Assembly: GCA_016218725.1 (NCBI GenBank) | Contig: JACRDB010000075.1 | Coordinates: 1-64,000, forward strand | DNA from: Deltaproteobacteria bacterium | Lineage (GTDB): Bacteria > Myxococcota_A > Polyangia > Polyangiales > Ga0077539 | DNA length: 64,000 nucleotides | Direction: 5' to 3' | Part shown: positions 45,879-53,834 of the stretch, in pieces | Position numbering within the stretch: position 1 is the first letter of the stretch | Layout: each line of letters starts with the position of its first letter | Program-made: the position numbers and the translations under genes | Notes under the pieces: generated by a model | Databases searched by the model: none | Seen by the model: only the letters and a program-made list of their open reading frames with translations | What the model was told of the DNA's origin: nothing

Positions 45879-46035
45879 CCTCCGCCGCGGCGAACTCTGG
45901 TGGGTCGATCGGACGCCCGAGCCGCGTGGTTCGGAGCCCGGGTTCCGCCGCCCGGTCGTCGTCGTTCAGGACGACGCCTTCAATCGGAGTGATCTCGCCA
46001 GAGTCACGACCGAGGCGGCGTCGTCGCGGCGGTGA
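45871..46035 (+). pseudogene. MazF/PemK-type toxin, truncated at the direct repeat
   Basis: 54 codons from ATG 45871. MDDLRRGELWWVDRTPEPRG, SEPGFRRPVVVVQ and DDAFNRSDLARV are the N-terminal beta strands of a MazF/PemK mRNA interferase. The typical continuation (VAAITSN...) is replaced by VTTEAASSRR, encoded by the right-hand direct repeat and the following bases, then a stop. About half the protein is missing, so it should be inactive. The junction lies at 46003. Confidence 0.8.
46003..46024. repeat. right copy of 22-bp direct repeat flanking the accessory island
   Basis: Matches 42322-42343 with 21 of 22 bases; similarity falls off immediately upstream. On the opposite strand it forms the C-terminal tail and stop of the second FGE/SUMF1 gene. 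Confidence 0.7.
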
Positions 46036-46927
46036 CCGGCCCCAGGTCCTGGCAGCACCGGAACCCGATCTGGTAGTACACGAAGCCCTCGTTGTGGGCG
46101 ATGGTCGAGGGCCTGCACCGGGCCCGGATGTGGCCCCACCAGCCGCCCTTCAGGGCGCTGTTGTACGGCACCCCGGAGACGTTGACGGTCCACTCGTCGG
46201 CGTTGCCGGTCATGTCGTGCACCCCCGCCCAGGACACGCACGCGGGCATGGACCCCGAGGGGACCGCCTCGTAGAGCCGGGCGCTCTCGTCCGCGGAGGT
46301 CGACGGATTCCCCAGCCGGGCGCGGTCCGGACGGATGGTCTGGTGGTCAATCCTGCACGCCGTGGCGTCCCGGTGGAGCCCGTCTCCATAGGGGTATGGC
46401 CGCATCTCCGGGCCCTCACACGCGAAGGTCCACTCGGCCTGGGTGCAGAGCCTGCGACCCTGGGCCTGGCAGGCCCGCTGGGCCTCGTACCAGCTCACCA
46501 TCACCTGCGGATACGCTCCGGGCTGGTTCGGGAACTCATACCGGTCCATGCAGTACGCCATCCGGCGCCGGGCGCCGGAACACCTCGGCGGCGCGAACTC
46601 CGCGCAGCGCATCTGCGTGTCCTCGTCCAGCCAGCGCAGGCACCGCTGGTCCGCGTTGGTGCAGTAGTCCCCCTCCACCCGCACCATGTTGTCCGGACAC
46701 CCCTGAGGCCCGAACGGCACCACGGGCTGCGCAGGCCCCTGCGCCACCGGCCTCGCAGGCTGCCGGACGGGAGGACGCGCGGGAGGGCGCGCGGGAGGGC
46801 GCGCCGGTGGCCTCCCGGGTGGCGTCCGGGGCTGCCCCTGGACGTCCCCAAGGCCCACCAGGAAGCCCACCCCGGGCAGGGCAAGCACTGCCAGCAGAAC
46901 CACACCACGCCGAACTGTGTCACCCAT
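46004..46927 (-). CDS. FGE/SUMF1-domain protein, copy 2
   Basis: 307 residues from ATG 46925-46927 (MGDTVRRGVVLLAVLALPGV), with alternatives at 46966 and 46993. A hydrophobic N-terminus, a Pro/Arg-rich repeat linker (PPGRPPARPPARPPARPP) and a C-terminal FGE/SUMF1-like domain: CPDNMVRVEGDYCTN, CMDRYEFPNQPG, RRLCTQAEWTFACEG, AGVHDMTGNADEWT, ALKGGWWGHIRARCRP and IGFRCCQ. It is a paralogue of the copy at 5284-6177. The last ~14 residues (DLGPVTAATTPPRS) extend past the paralogue's end and are encoded antisense to the island repeat, so they may be a consequence of the insertion. Confidence 0.87.
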   Translation of the reverse strand: MGDTVRRGVVLLAVLALPGVGFLVGLGDVQGQPRTPPGRPPARPPARPPARPPVRQPARPVAQGPAQPVVPFGPQGCPDNMVRVEGDYCTNADQRCLRWLDEDTQMRCAEFAPPRCSGARRRMAYCMDRYEFPNQPGAYPQVMVSWYEAQRACQAQGRRLCTQAEWTFACEGPEMRPYPYGDGLHRDATACRIDHQTIRPDRARLGNPSTSADESARLYEAVPSGSMPACVSWAGVHDMTGNADEWTVNVSGVPYNSALKGGWWGHIRARCRPSTIAHNEGFVYYQIGFRCCQDLGPVTAATTPPRS

Positions 46928-47051
46928 GGAGCGCAAGAAAACTCCGTTGTCACGGAAACAATGCATGGCCCGGACCACCCGCCGGAACACCACTGCGCTC
47001 CGCGGCGTGGCCTCGGACTTTGCAGGTCCGCCACGGCTTTACGGTTCCACA

Positions 47052-47064
47052 CCTACATTGTAGG
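47052..47064. promoter_or_regulatory. CCTACA-T-TGTAGG palindrome between FGE copy 2 and slyD
   Basis: A perfect 6-bp-arm palindrome in the AT-rich divergent intergenic region (46928-47197). It could bind a dimeric regulator controlling either gene. CCTACATTG also occurs in the promoter region before the frameshifted lipoprotein (minus strand, 5206-5214). Confidence 0.35.
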
Positions 47065-47197
47065 CACAACTTGTCCGCGTGTTTTTTCCCACGGCGGCCG
47101 TGGCCGTCCGGGCGGCGCGGGGCACAGACCCTGGCACGGGTGTCATGGCGGCGAAGCCCGCTGCGGTATATGCCCCCCCGGGAAGGGACTAGAGCGC

Positions 47198-47770
47198 ATG
47201 GAAATTCAAGACGGGCTGGTGGTGGCGTTGGACTACACCCTGCGCGACGACGCGGGCGAGGTGGTGGACTCCTCCGAGGGGAGCGAACCGTTGGTGTACC
47301 TGCACGGCAGCGGGCAGATCGTGCCTGGCCTTGAGAAGGCGCTGGCGGGGCGCTCGGAGGGTGAGGCCCTGAAGGTGGCGGTCCCTCCGGCCGAGGGCTA
47401 CGGGGAGCGCAAGCCCGGCAGGGTGCTCAAGATGCCTCGCTCCCGGTTGCCTCCGGGGCAGGTCCCGGAGGTGGGCATGGAGCTCGAAGGGGTGGACCCC
47501 GAGGGGCGCCACGCCTACTTCTGGGTCTCCGCCCTGGACGCCGAGAGCGTCACCCTGGATGGCAATCACCCCCTGGCGGGCGCCACCCTGCACTTCGAGG
47601 TCACCGTCCGAGGCGTGCGCGAAGCCACCGCCGAGGAGCGGGCCCACGGCCACGCCCACGGCGCCGACGGCCACGAGGCCCACGGCCACGACCATGGCCA
47701 CGAGCACGAGCACTCGCACGACCACGATCACGATCACGGGCACGGGCACGGGCACGGGCACGGGCACTGA
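47198..47770 (+). CDS. slyD: SlyD-type FKBP peptidyl-prolyl isomerase with His-rich tail
   Basis: 190 residues from ATG 47198. FKBP domain (ALDYTLRDDAGEVVDSS, LVYLHGSGQIVPGLEKAL, VPPAEGYGER) with the insert-in-flap chaperone domain (LPPGQVPEVGMELEGVD, NHPLAGATLHFEV). From about residue 148 the tail is almost entirely His with Gly/Asp/Glu (AHGHAHGADGHEAHGH ... HGHGHGH), the nickel/zinc-binding tail typical of SlyD. Cytosolic folding catalyst and metal store. The DNA encoding the tail is a simple GGGCAC repeat, prone to length change. Confidence 0.93.
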   Translation: MEIQDGLVVALDYTLRDDAGEVVDSSEGSEPLVYLHGSGQIVPGLEKALAGRSEGEALKVAVPPAEGYGERKPGRVLKMPRSRLPPGQVPEVGMELEGVDPEGRHAYFWVSALDAESVTLDGNHPLAGATLHFEVTVRGVREATAEERAHGHAHGADGHEAHGHDHGHEHEHSHDHDHDHGHGHGHGHGH

Positions 47771-47785
47771 ACAGAGGTTCCAGGG

Positions 47786-47802
47786 GTGACAGAGAATGTC
47801 AC
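47786..47802. promoter_or_regulatory. GTGACA-GAGAA-TGTCAC inverted repeat
   Basis: Perfect 6-bp arms and 5-base spacer, 15 bp after the slyD stop and 69 bp before the exonuclease start. Operator-like; an analogous GTGACA...TGTC pattern is near 15700. No T run, so a terminator is unlikely. Confidence 0.35.
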
Positions 47803-47845
47803 TCTTGAGCGCCGTGGCGCTTGTCACGACGCCGTCGGGGTGCCC

Positions 47846-47870
47846 AAAGGAGGGGAGAGAACCTCTCTCC
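47846..47870 (+). promoter_or_regulatory. strong SD separated from the start codon by a hairpin
   Basis: AAAGGAGG (47846-47853) is 17 nt from the ATG at 47871, too far for normal initiation, but the gap is filled by a perfect GGAGAG (47854-47859) / CTCTCC (47865-47870) stem that ends at the start codon. Folding would bring SD and ATG close together, or hide them. Confidence 0.45.
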
Positions 47871-48752
47871 ATGGCACTGGACGCCTCCCCCACGGTGACC
47901 CCTCGGCTGGACCCGGAGACCCCGGTGAGCGCCCTGGACCTGTGCGTGGTGGACACGGAGACCACGGGGCTGTGGTGGGGCTCGCGGGTGGTCGAGGTGG
48001 CCGCGGTGCGCCTCCGCGGGGGCGTGGAGATCGACCGCTGGAGGCAGCTCGTGCGCCCGGAGGTGCCCATCCCCGCGGAGGTCACCAGGCTCCACGGGAT
48101 CACCGATGACGCCGTGCGCGAGTGCCCCTCGGTCACGAGCGCCCTGGGCACCCTCCGGGACTTCGTCCGGGGGAGCGTGCTCCTGGCGCACCACGCGTTC
48201 TATGACCGGGACATCCTGGCGACGGAGTTCGTGAGGGCGAGCCTGGCACCCCCCGAAGAACCGCTGGTCTGTACGCGCCTCCTGGCCCGGAGCGTCCTGC
48301 CCTCGGCGGGGAGGTACAGCCTGGCCGCGCTGGTGGAGCACCTCGAGCTCTCGCAGGCGCCCACCCACCGGGCGCTCCCCGACGCCCTGGCCGCGGCCAT
48401 GCTCTTCCGCGCGTGCCTGGCGCGCTGCGAGGGCGTCGTGCGCCTCGGGAACCTCGGGCAGCGGGCCGGCGAGGCGGGAGGGCCCCTGCGCCTCCCGGGG
48501 GCGGTGGTGCGCCTCGGGGCCTTTCCTCAGCGGCTCCGGGCCCTGGAGGCGGGGCTGCGCGCGGGCGCCCTGGTGACGCTCCAGGTGGAGGACGCGGGCC
48601 TGCGCCGCGCGGTGACCGCGGTGCCCCGCGCGGTGTACGCCCGCGGCACCGAGGCCTGGGTGGACCTGCGCGCCGAGGGGTCCCGGGAGGTCACCTCGGT
48701 GCCCCTCGGGGCCGTGGTGAGCGCCAGGGAAGTGGTAGCATCGCTGCCCTAG
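47871..48752 (+). CDS. DnaQ-like 3'-5' exonuclease
   Basis: 293 residues from ATG 47871; the same frame has another ATG at 47796. DEDDh exonuclease motifs: CVVDTETTGLWWG (Asp-x-Glu), TRLHGITDDAV, LAHHAFYDRDIL (second Asp) and APTHRALPDALAA (His and last Asp). The C-terminal ~100 residues do not match the exonuclease fold and look like a separate small beta domain. Probably a proofreading subunit-like or repair nuclease. It lies 4 bp before the RseP-like gene. Confidence 0.88.
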   Translation: MALDASPTVTPRLDPETPVSALDLCVVDTETTGLWWGSRVVEVAAVRLRGGVEIDRWRQLVRPEVPIPAEVTRLHGITDDAVRECPSVTSALGTLRDFVRGSVLLAHHAFYDRDILATEFVRASLAPPEEPLVCTRLLARSVLPSAGRYSLAALVEHLELSQAPTHRALPDALAAAMLFRACLARCEGVVRLGNLGQRAGEAGGPLRLPGAVVRLGAFPQRLRALEAGLRAGALVTLQVEDAGLRRAVTAVPRAVYARGTEAWVDLRAEGSREVTSVPLGAVVSAREVVASLP

Positions 48753-48756
48753 GCTT

Positions 48757-50403
48757 GTGCTGGACGACCTGGCCCGGTTCATCGCGCTCATCGGGGCCCT
48801 CGTGTTCGTGCACGAGTTCGGGCACTTCGTGTGGGCCAAGGTCTTCCACGTAAAGGTGCTGAAGTTCTCCCTGGGCTTCGGCCCCAGGGTCTTTGGCGTT
48901 CGCCACCTGGAGACCGACTACTGCGTGTCCCTGGTGCCCCTCGGGGGCTTCGTGAAGATGCTCGGCGAAGACCCGAGCGACCCGATCCCTCCCGAGGACC
49001 TCCCCCGGGCGTTCCATTCGCAGCGCCTGTGGAAGCGCTTTGTCATCGTCCTGGCCGGGCCGGTGCTCTCCCTCACCTTCCCGATACTCCTGTACTTCGT
49101 GGTGTTCCTTGGACGCACCGAGCTCACCCCACCCGTCATCGGCACCGTGGTGCCGGGCTTCCCCGCCGAGGGCAGGCTCCTCCCGGGGGACCGCGTGCTG
49201 CGCGCGAACGGACACGCCATCGCGTCCTTCGAGGCGCTGAGAGAGGCCGTGGCGGCCTCGCCGGGCGTCGCCGTCAGGCTGGAGCTCGAGCGCGAGGGGC
49301 ACCCCCTCACGGTGGAGCTCACCCCCGAGGAGGTCACCCTGGAGCGCCCCCTGGACGTGGTGGAGCGCGTAGGACGCGCGGGGATCGCCTCGGGCATGGC
49401 CCTGCCGGTGGTGGGCGTGCGCGAGGGCTCGGCGGCCGCCACCGCGGGGCTCAAGACCTTTGACCTGGTGATCATGTACGCGGGGACCCCCGTCCGGCGC
49501 ATGCTGGACCTTGAAAGAGCCATGCATCAGTCCCGTGGGGCCACGGTGCCCCTCGGGTACCTCCGCCCGAGGAGGGTCGAGGGCGCCCTCGGGGGCCTCG
49601 GGGACCTGGAGCTCCTGGAGCCGGGGCTGGCGCAGCTCACCCCGGAGCCCGGCACCGGAGACGGCGCCCGCAGGACGGGCCTGGAGAGTGCCGACCTTTA
49701 CGTCTCGGACGTCCCCGCGGAGAGCCCCGAGCACGGCATGGGCCTGCGCCGAGGCGCCAGGATCGTGAGCCTGGACGGGCGGCCGCAGGTGTCCTGGGAG
49801 CGCGTCCGCGAGGCACTCCTTACGGGCGGGCGCAGGCTCCGTACGGTGCGCTTCGCCCTGGAGGGCCGAGAGGCCGAGGGGGCCTTCGCGGTGCGCCCGG
49901 AGCGCTTCGTGGACGAGCTGGGCCAGGCGCTCCTCAGGCCGTCGTTCCAGACCGAGCACTGGGTGCCCATGGTGGCCGAGGCGCGCATCCCGTCGCCGTC
50001 GCCCGTGTCCGACGCGCTCCGGAGCGCCCTGCGCGAGACCTCCGAGGCCCTGCGCTTCACGGCCCTCGGGCTCCTGCGCCTGGTCGAGGGCCGCGTCCCC
50101 CTGTCCACCGTGGGCGGCCCCATGATGATCTATGATGTCACCCGGAGCACCGCGGGGGAGGGCGTCTGGGGCTTCCTGTGGCTCATGGCCCTGGTGAGCA
50201 TCAACCTCGGGCTCCTGAACCTCCTGCCCATCCCCACGCTGGACGGCGGGCACCTGCTCTTCTTCGCCGTGGAGGCCGCCCTGCGCAGGCCCGTGCCCCT
50301 CTGGGTGCGCCAGGCCGCGTCCGCCCTGGGGCTCCTGTTCCTCGCCGTGGTCATGGTGCTCGCCTTCCGCAACGACCTCGACCGCCGGTCCGTAGGCTGG
50401 TAG
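48757..50403 (+). CDS. rseP: site-2 membrane metalloprotease (RseP-like) with PDZ domains
   Basis: 548 residues from GTG 48757. Zinc site VFVHEFGHF (HExxH) in the first TM helix and the conserved LDG of PTLDGGHLLFF in the last part. GFGP and PLGGFVKM follow the first helix, as in RseP. Between the membrane parts there are about three PDZ-like segments (VVPGFPAEGRLLPGDRVLRAN, VREGSAAATAGLKTFDLVIMY, AESPEHGMGLRRGARIVSLDG). It is longer than E. coli RseP (450) through an extra PDZ-like unit. Intramembrane cleavage of anti-sigma or signal peptide remnants is expected. Confidence 0.93.
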   Translation: MLDDLARFIALIGALVFVHEFGHFVWAKVFHVKVLKFSLGFGPRVFGVRHLETDYCVSLVPLGGFVKMLGEDPSDPIPPEDLPRAFHSQRLWKRFVIVLAGPVLSLTFPILLYFVVFLGRTELTPPVIGTVVPGFPAEGRLLPGDRVLRANGHAIASFEALREAVAASPGVAVRLELEREGHPLTVELTPEEVTLERPLDVVERVGRAGIASGMALPVVGVREGSAAATAGLKTFDLVIMYAGTPVRRMLDLERAMHQSRGATVPLGYLRPRRVEGALGGLGDLELLEPGLAQLTPEPGTGDGARRTGLESADLYVSDVPAESPEHGMGLRRGARIVSLDGRPQVSWERVREALLTGGRRLRTVRFALEGREAEGAFAVRPERFVDELGQALLRPSFQTEHWVPMVAEARIPSPSPVSDALRSALRETSEALRFTALGLLRLVEGRVPLSTVGGPMMIYDVTRSTAGEGVWGFLWLMALVSINLGLLNLLPIPTLDGGHLLFFAVEAALRRPVPLWVRQAASALGLLFLAVVMVLAFRNDLDRRSVGW

Positions 50404-50443
50404 CGGCTTTGTCCCGGCGGGGCCGGTCGGGTACTGTGCCCCC

Positions 50444-51361
50444 GTGGCCCGCGCCCTCGCGTTCAGCATGGAGCCCTCGGACGCCTTCCTGGGCGTGCTG
50501 CGGCTCAAGGCCGTGGTGGAGGCCGGGCGCTGGCCCTCGGAGCTCTCCCTCCCGCTGCGGGCCGCCGTGGACCGCGAGTTCGATCGCGCCGAGCCCACCA
50601 TCCGCGCCCTGGGCCTCGCCTACGCCGACCTGGAGGAGAGCGGCATCGCCCAGGTCAACCGCGAGCCCCAGTCCCGCTTCGAAGACGTCGACGGCGCCCT
50701 CCACCTCTGCGCATGCGCGGTCTCCGTGGGCCTGGACCTCGATCACCTCCGGGTGGCCTTCGACCGCGGAGACCTCGAAGCCCGCCGCCGCGCCGCGGGG
50801 CTCACCGCCGCCCTGCGGTGCGTCCTGTGGTACCTCGCCCGCTCGGACCTGTGCGTCTGTACAGGGATGACCTTCCAGGGCCGCGACTCCCTCCCCGAGC
50901 GCGCCCTGGACATCGTCGAGACCTTCCTCGGCAGCGCCTGGGCCCTGGTCCCCAGGGAAGACCCACCTTTGCCTGCAACCGAGGTGTCTGTAGGTTCTCG
51001 CACACAACCACTTACACCCGCCCTGGACCTGGAGCGTCTTGGGGTGGGTGAAGACACGGTGGTGTGGGGGGCTCCCGTAGGTGCCGAGGGGGCCCGGGCG
51101 GTGGACGGTCAGGCGCCCACGGCGCCGACCTTGTCGCCCTTTGCGGCGCTGAGCGAAGACGGGCGCTTCTTTCTCTTCCAGGCGGACATCTCCGAGAGGG
51201 ACTGGCCCGTGAGCCGCGCGACCATCCTGGCGGCGCGGCGCAACGTGCTCCTCAAGCTCCAGGCGGACCGCGACGGCCCCCATGACACGGGTATGTACGA
51301 CGCCGCCGAGCGCGGCGCCGACGAGGTGCTGGAGCTCCTCGCGCGGCGCGCGAAGCGGTAG
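50444..51361 (+). CDS. hypothetical protein
   Basis: 305 residues from GTG 50444. No signal peptide or membrane segment; no recognised family. The N-terminal ~165 residues are helical with a Cys-containing patch (DGALHLCACAVSVGLDL, YLARSDLCVCTGMTF). A linker at about 170-195, encoded by AT-rich, rare-codon DNA (50955-51035), joins a C-terminal domain with DTVVWGAPV and GRFFLFQADISERDWPVSRATI. Coding status is supported by length and codon bias outside the linker. Confidence 0.6.
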   Translation: MARALAFSMEPSDAFLGVLRLKAVVEAGRWPSELSLPLRAAVDREFDRAEPTIRALGLAYADLEESGIAQVNREPQSRFEDVDGALHLCACAVSVGLDLDHLRVAFDRGDLEARRRAAGLTAALRCVLWYLARSDLCVCTGMTFQGRDSLPERALDIVETFLGSAWALVPREDPPLPATEVSVGSRTQPLTPALDLERLGVGEDTVVWGAPVGAEGARAVDGQAPTAPTLSPFAALSEDGRFFLFQADISERDWPVSRATILAARRNVLLKLQADRDGPHDTGMYDAAERGADEVLELLARRAKR

Positions 51362-51373
51362 TACGCTGGGCGG

Positions 51374-51952
51374 GTGCGGCGCGCGTCCCTCGTCACGGTG
51401 CTCCTCCCGCTGGTGCTGTGGCTGGCGCCCACGGGCGCGCTCGGGACCACCACCGAGCGGGTGACCGTGGAGGCCCTCACCCGCCGCTCGGAGGACGTGG
51501 TGCTCGCCGTGGCCCGCAGGTCCCACGCCCGCTGGGACGGGCGGGTGATCGTGACGGACACGGAGCTCGAAGTCACCTCGGTCTTGCGCGGCAGGCTCAT
51601 CCCCCGGAGCGCCATCCTGGTGACCACGCCCGGCGGGGTCGTGGGGCGCATCGGGCAGGTGGTGCCCGGTGCGCCGGTGTTCACCGACGGAGGCGCGTAT
51701 GTGCTCTTCCTCCAGCCCGGGGCGGGCACCCTCAGGTACCTGTCGCACCTCACGGCGGCGGCGGTGTCGGTGAGCGTGGGGCCTGGCGGAGTGCTGGCCT
51801 CGGTGCCCGGAGACCTGACGCTCCCTGCGGAGGCGGCGCCCCCGGGCCCCTCGCAGGGCGGCGCCCCCGGCGTGGTCACGGGCGCTCACCGCGCGGCGGT
51901 GACGGTGCCGTTGGAGCGCCTGGTGCGCGCGATCCAGGGTGCGGGGCCGTGA
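51374..51952 (+). CDS. secreted hypothetical protein coupled to a matrixin
   Basis: 192 residues from GTG 51374. Signal peptide (MRRASLVTVLLPLVLWLAPTGALG) then a beta-rich domain: TVEALTRRSEDVVLAVARRSHARWD, VTDTELEVTSVLRGR, ILVTTPGGVVGRIGQVVPGAP and GGAYVLFLQPGAG. This pattern is common in myxobacterial genes placed beside matrixins, in my recollection. Its TGA overlaps the GTG of the metalloprotease (GTGA). Confidence 0.7.
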   Translation: MRRASLVTVLLPLVLWLAPTGALGTTTERVTVEALTRRSEDVVLAVARRSHARWDGRVIVTDTELEVTSVLRGRLIPRSAILVTTPGGVVGRIGQVVPGAPVFTDGGAYVLFLQPGAGTLRYLSHLTAAAVSVSVGPGGVLASVPGDLTLPAEAAPPGPSQGGAPGVVTGAHRAAVTVPLERLVRAIQGAGP

Positions 51953-52836
51953 GGCGGGGGTTCGTCGCGCTGGGGTTGTCCGTTGCGCTCGGGGGGTCCC
52001 TGGCGTCGGGCTTCTGCCGGACCACCACGGCGAGGGTGAGGCCGTCCATGCTGGGCGAGTGCGTGAGCATGGGCGTGCCCCTGGCGTGGAAGAACCGCTG
52101 CACGAGCTACACGCTGTACAACGGCCGGACGCCCGCGGACATCCCCATGGGGACCTTCGCGTCCATCGCCCGCGCGGGGGCCGACGCGTGGGCCCGGGTG
52201 CCCTGCAACGCCGAGGGCGGCGGCATGCCGTACTACCGGGTGCTGCCCCTCGGGAGCACCTGGAATCCCACGGGCTACGACCCCCGAGGGTCCAACTCCA
52301 ACACCCTGAGCTTTCGCTTCCGCTGGGAGGACGACCCTACGCACCGCCAGGGCACCATCGCCATCACCGTGGTGACCTTTGACGCCCTCACCGGCGAGAT
52401 CTTCGACGCGGACATCGAGTTCAACACCCGCGAGAACACGGCCAACCCCAACGGGTTCGTCTTCGCCACCACGCGCATCACGGACATGGGCTCGGCGGAC
52501 CTGCAGACCATCATGACGCACGAGCTCGGGCACTTCCTGGGCCTGGCCCACAGCGACAACGACCGCGCGGTCAGGTGGCCCGAGGCCGGCCTCGGGGAGA
52601 TCCGCCGGGACCTCACCGCGGACGACTCCGCGGGGATGTGCGACATCTATCCCGAGCGCCAGGCGCCCGACGAGCGATGCAACAGCACGCCCTACGGTGG
52701 CCTCGCCACGCTCCCCGGAGGCCCGAGGGTGCTTGGTACCTGTCGCGCCGCGCCGGGGGTGCGCACGGGGCGCGCGGGGGCGCTGGGGGGGCTCCTGGTG
52801 CTGGCTCTTGGCCATCGGCGACGGCGCCGGGCGTGA
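51949..52836 (+). CDS. matrixin-like zinc metalloprotease, secreted
   Basis: 295 residues from GTG 51949-51951, overlapping the previous stop. Signal peptide (VRRGFVALGLSVALGGSLAS), then a metzincin domain with the full zinc signature MTHELGHFLGLAHS (HExxHxxGxxH) and a downstream DDSAGMCDIYP that can provide the Met-turn. A C-terminal tail CRAAPG...GALGGLLVLALGHRRRRR (Cys, hydrophobic helix, Arg run) resembles the MYXO-CTERM sorting signal, so cell-surface anchoring is likely. The gene is followed by a long hairpin and a terminator-like stem. Confidence 0.87.
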   Translation: MRRGFVALGLSVALGGSLASGFCRTTTARVRPSMLGECVSMGVPLAWKNRCTSYTLYNGRTPADIPMGTFASIARAGADAWARVPCNAEGGGMPYYRVLPLGSTWNPTGYDPRGSNSNTLSFRFRWEDDPTHRQGTIAITVVTFDALTGEIFDADIEFNTRENTANPNGFVFATTRITDMGSADLQTIMTHELGHFLGLAHSDNDRAVRWPEAGLGEIRRDLTADDSAGMCDIYPERQAPDERCNSTPYGGLATLPGGPRVLGTCRAAPGVRTGRAGALGGLLVLALGHRRRRRA

Positions 52837-52849
52837 AGGCCCGGCCACG

Positions 52850-52907
52850 AACCGTTGGATACACCCCGACGGTGGGTGCTGGTTCCCGAGGGGTGTAACC
52901 CAACGTT
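52850..52907. other. long intergenic hairpin after the matrixin gene
   Basis: The 18 bases at 52850-52867 pair with 52890-52907 (ACACCCC with GGGGTGT perfect at the loop side, one or two mismatches lower down), leaving a 22-base loop. It could be a structured RNA or part of a terminator. Confidence 0.5.
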
Positions 52908-52914
52908 GACGGGG

Positions 52915-52947
52915 CCCAGGGAAAACCTGGGAATCTCGCGGGTTTTT
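52915..52947 (+). terminator. possible intrinsic terminator
   Basis: CCCAGG-GAAAA-CCTGGG (52915-52931) is a perfect 6-bp stem; a TTTTT run is at 52943-52947, 11 bases later, so spacing is longer than ideal. It follows the matrixin operon. Confidence 0.4.
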
Positions 52948-53036
52948 CTCTAGGGGTGGGAACGCCGGTTGGGGGTTCTCGGGATGGTACGTCCGGTGCA
53001 CCGGGGGAGTCTCCCAAACGGAAGCCGGAAAACACC

Positions 53037-53654
53037 ATGAAGCACCTCCCCCGACGAGACCTGAGCACCCTGCCCGAGGCGACCCTCCTGGACCGGATGC
53101 TGGCCTGCGAAGAGGCCGCCTGGAGGGAGTTCCATCGACGGTACGACCGCCTGGTGTGGTGCTGCATCCACAAGGTCGCGGTGCGCTTCACCCACGTCCT
53201 GGGCACTGAGGACGTGAACGAGGTGTACGGGAACTTCTACGCCCAGCTCATGGCCAACGGGATGCACAAGCTCCGGAGCTTCCAGGTGGAGCGCGGCAAC
53301 AAGCTCGGCACCTGGGTGGGCATGCTGGCCATCCACTGCACCTGGGACTACCTCCGGGCCGTGTCCCGGCACCCCATGGGCGACCCCCTGAGCGTGGTGG
53401 AGGAGAGCCCCACCCACGAAGAGTCCCCCTTCGAGCGCGTGGCCCAGCGCGAGGACTGCGACCGCGTCGCCACGATGGTGGCCACCCTCTCCCGCCGGGA
53501 CCGCATCTTCGTGAGGCTCTACTTCGTCGACGGCCACTCCCCCGAGGAGGTCGCCGAGGCCATGGGCATCTCCGTCAAGACCGTCTACACCAAGAAGCAC
53601 AAGATCCGGTCCCGCCTGGAGCGCCTCCTGCGCCCCGTCGCCGTCGCAGCCTGA
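53037..53654 (+). CDS. ECF-like RNA polymerase sigma factor
   Basis: 205 residues from ATG 53037. Region 2 (LLDRMLACEEAAWREFHRRY, ANGMHKLRSFQVERG, LGTWVGMLAIHCTWDYLRA) and region 4 (LSRRDRIFVRLYFVDGHSPE, EVAEAMGISVKTVYTKKHKI) of the sigma-70 superfamily are recognisable, with no regions 1 or 3. No anti-sigma factor is adjacent. The next gene in the same direction is the His-Cys lipoprotein B; it may be a target of this sigma factor (inference). Confidence 0.85.
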   Translation: MKHLPRRDLSTLPEATLLDRMLACEEAAWREFHRRYDRLVWCCIHKVAVRFTHVLGTEDVNEVYGNFYAQLMANGMHKLRSFQVERGNKLGTWVGMLAIHCTWDYLRAVSRHPMGDPLSVVEESPTHEESPFERVAQREDCDRVATMVATLSRRDRIFVRLYFVDGHSPEEVAEAMGISVKTVYTKKHKIRSRLERLLRPVAVAA

Positions 53655-53834
53655 ACGCACCTCCCGACACCTGCCTACATACACCTACACCCACCCAGGC
53701 AAGCGCCCTTTGTACGAAATGTGCTCAGAGGTCAAATTTTCTCTTGACGGGGGGGACAAGAGGGTTCATTACCGCACCCACACCTACACCGGAGACAAGG
53801 TACTCCGAGGTACGGTGGAGGGAGCAAAGAAACC

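Noticed and set aside
34107..53790. Recurring CACCTACA/TGTAGGTG as a genome-wide regulatory motif
   Set aside because: A rough count of CCTACA in the window is near that expected from base composition; only the clusters are noted.
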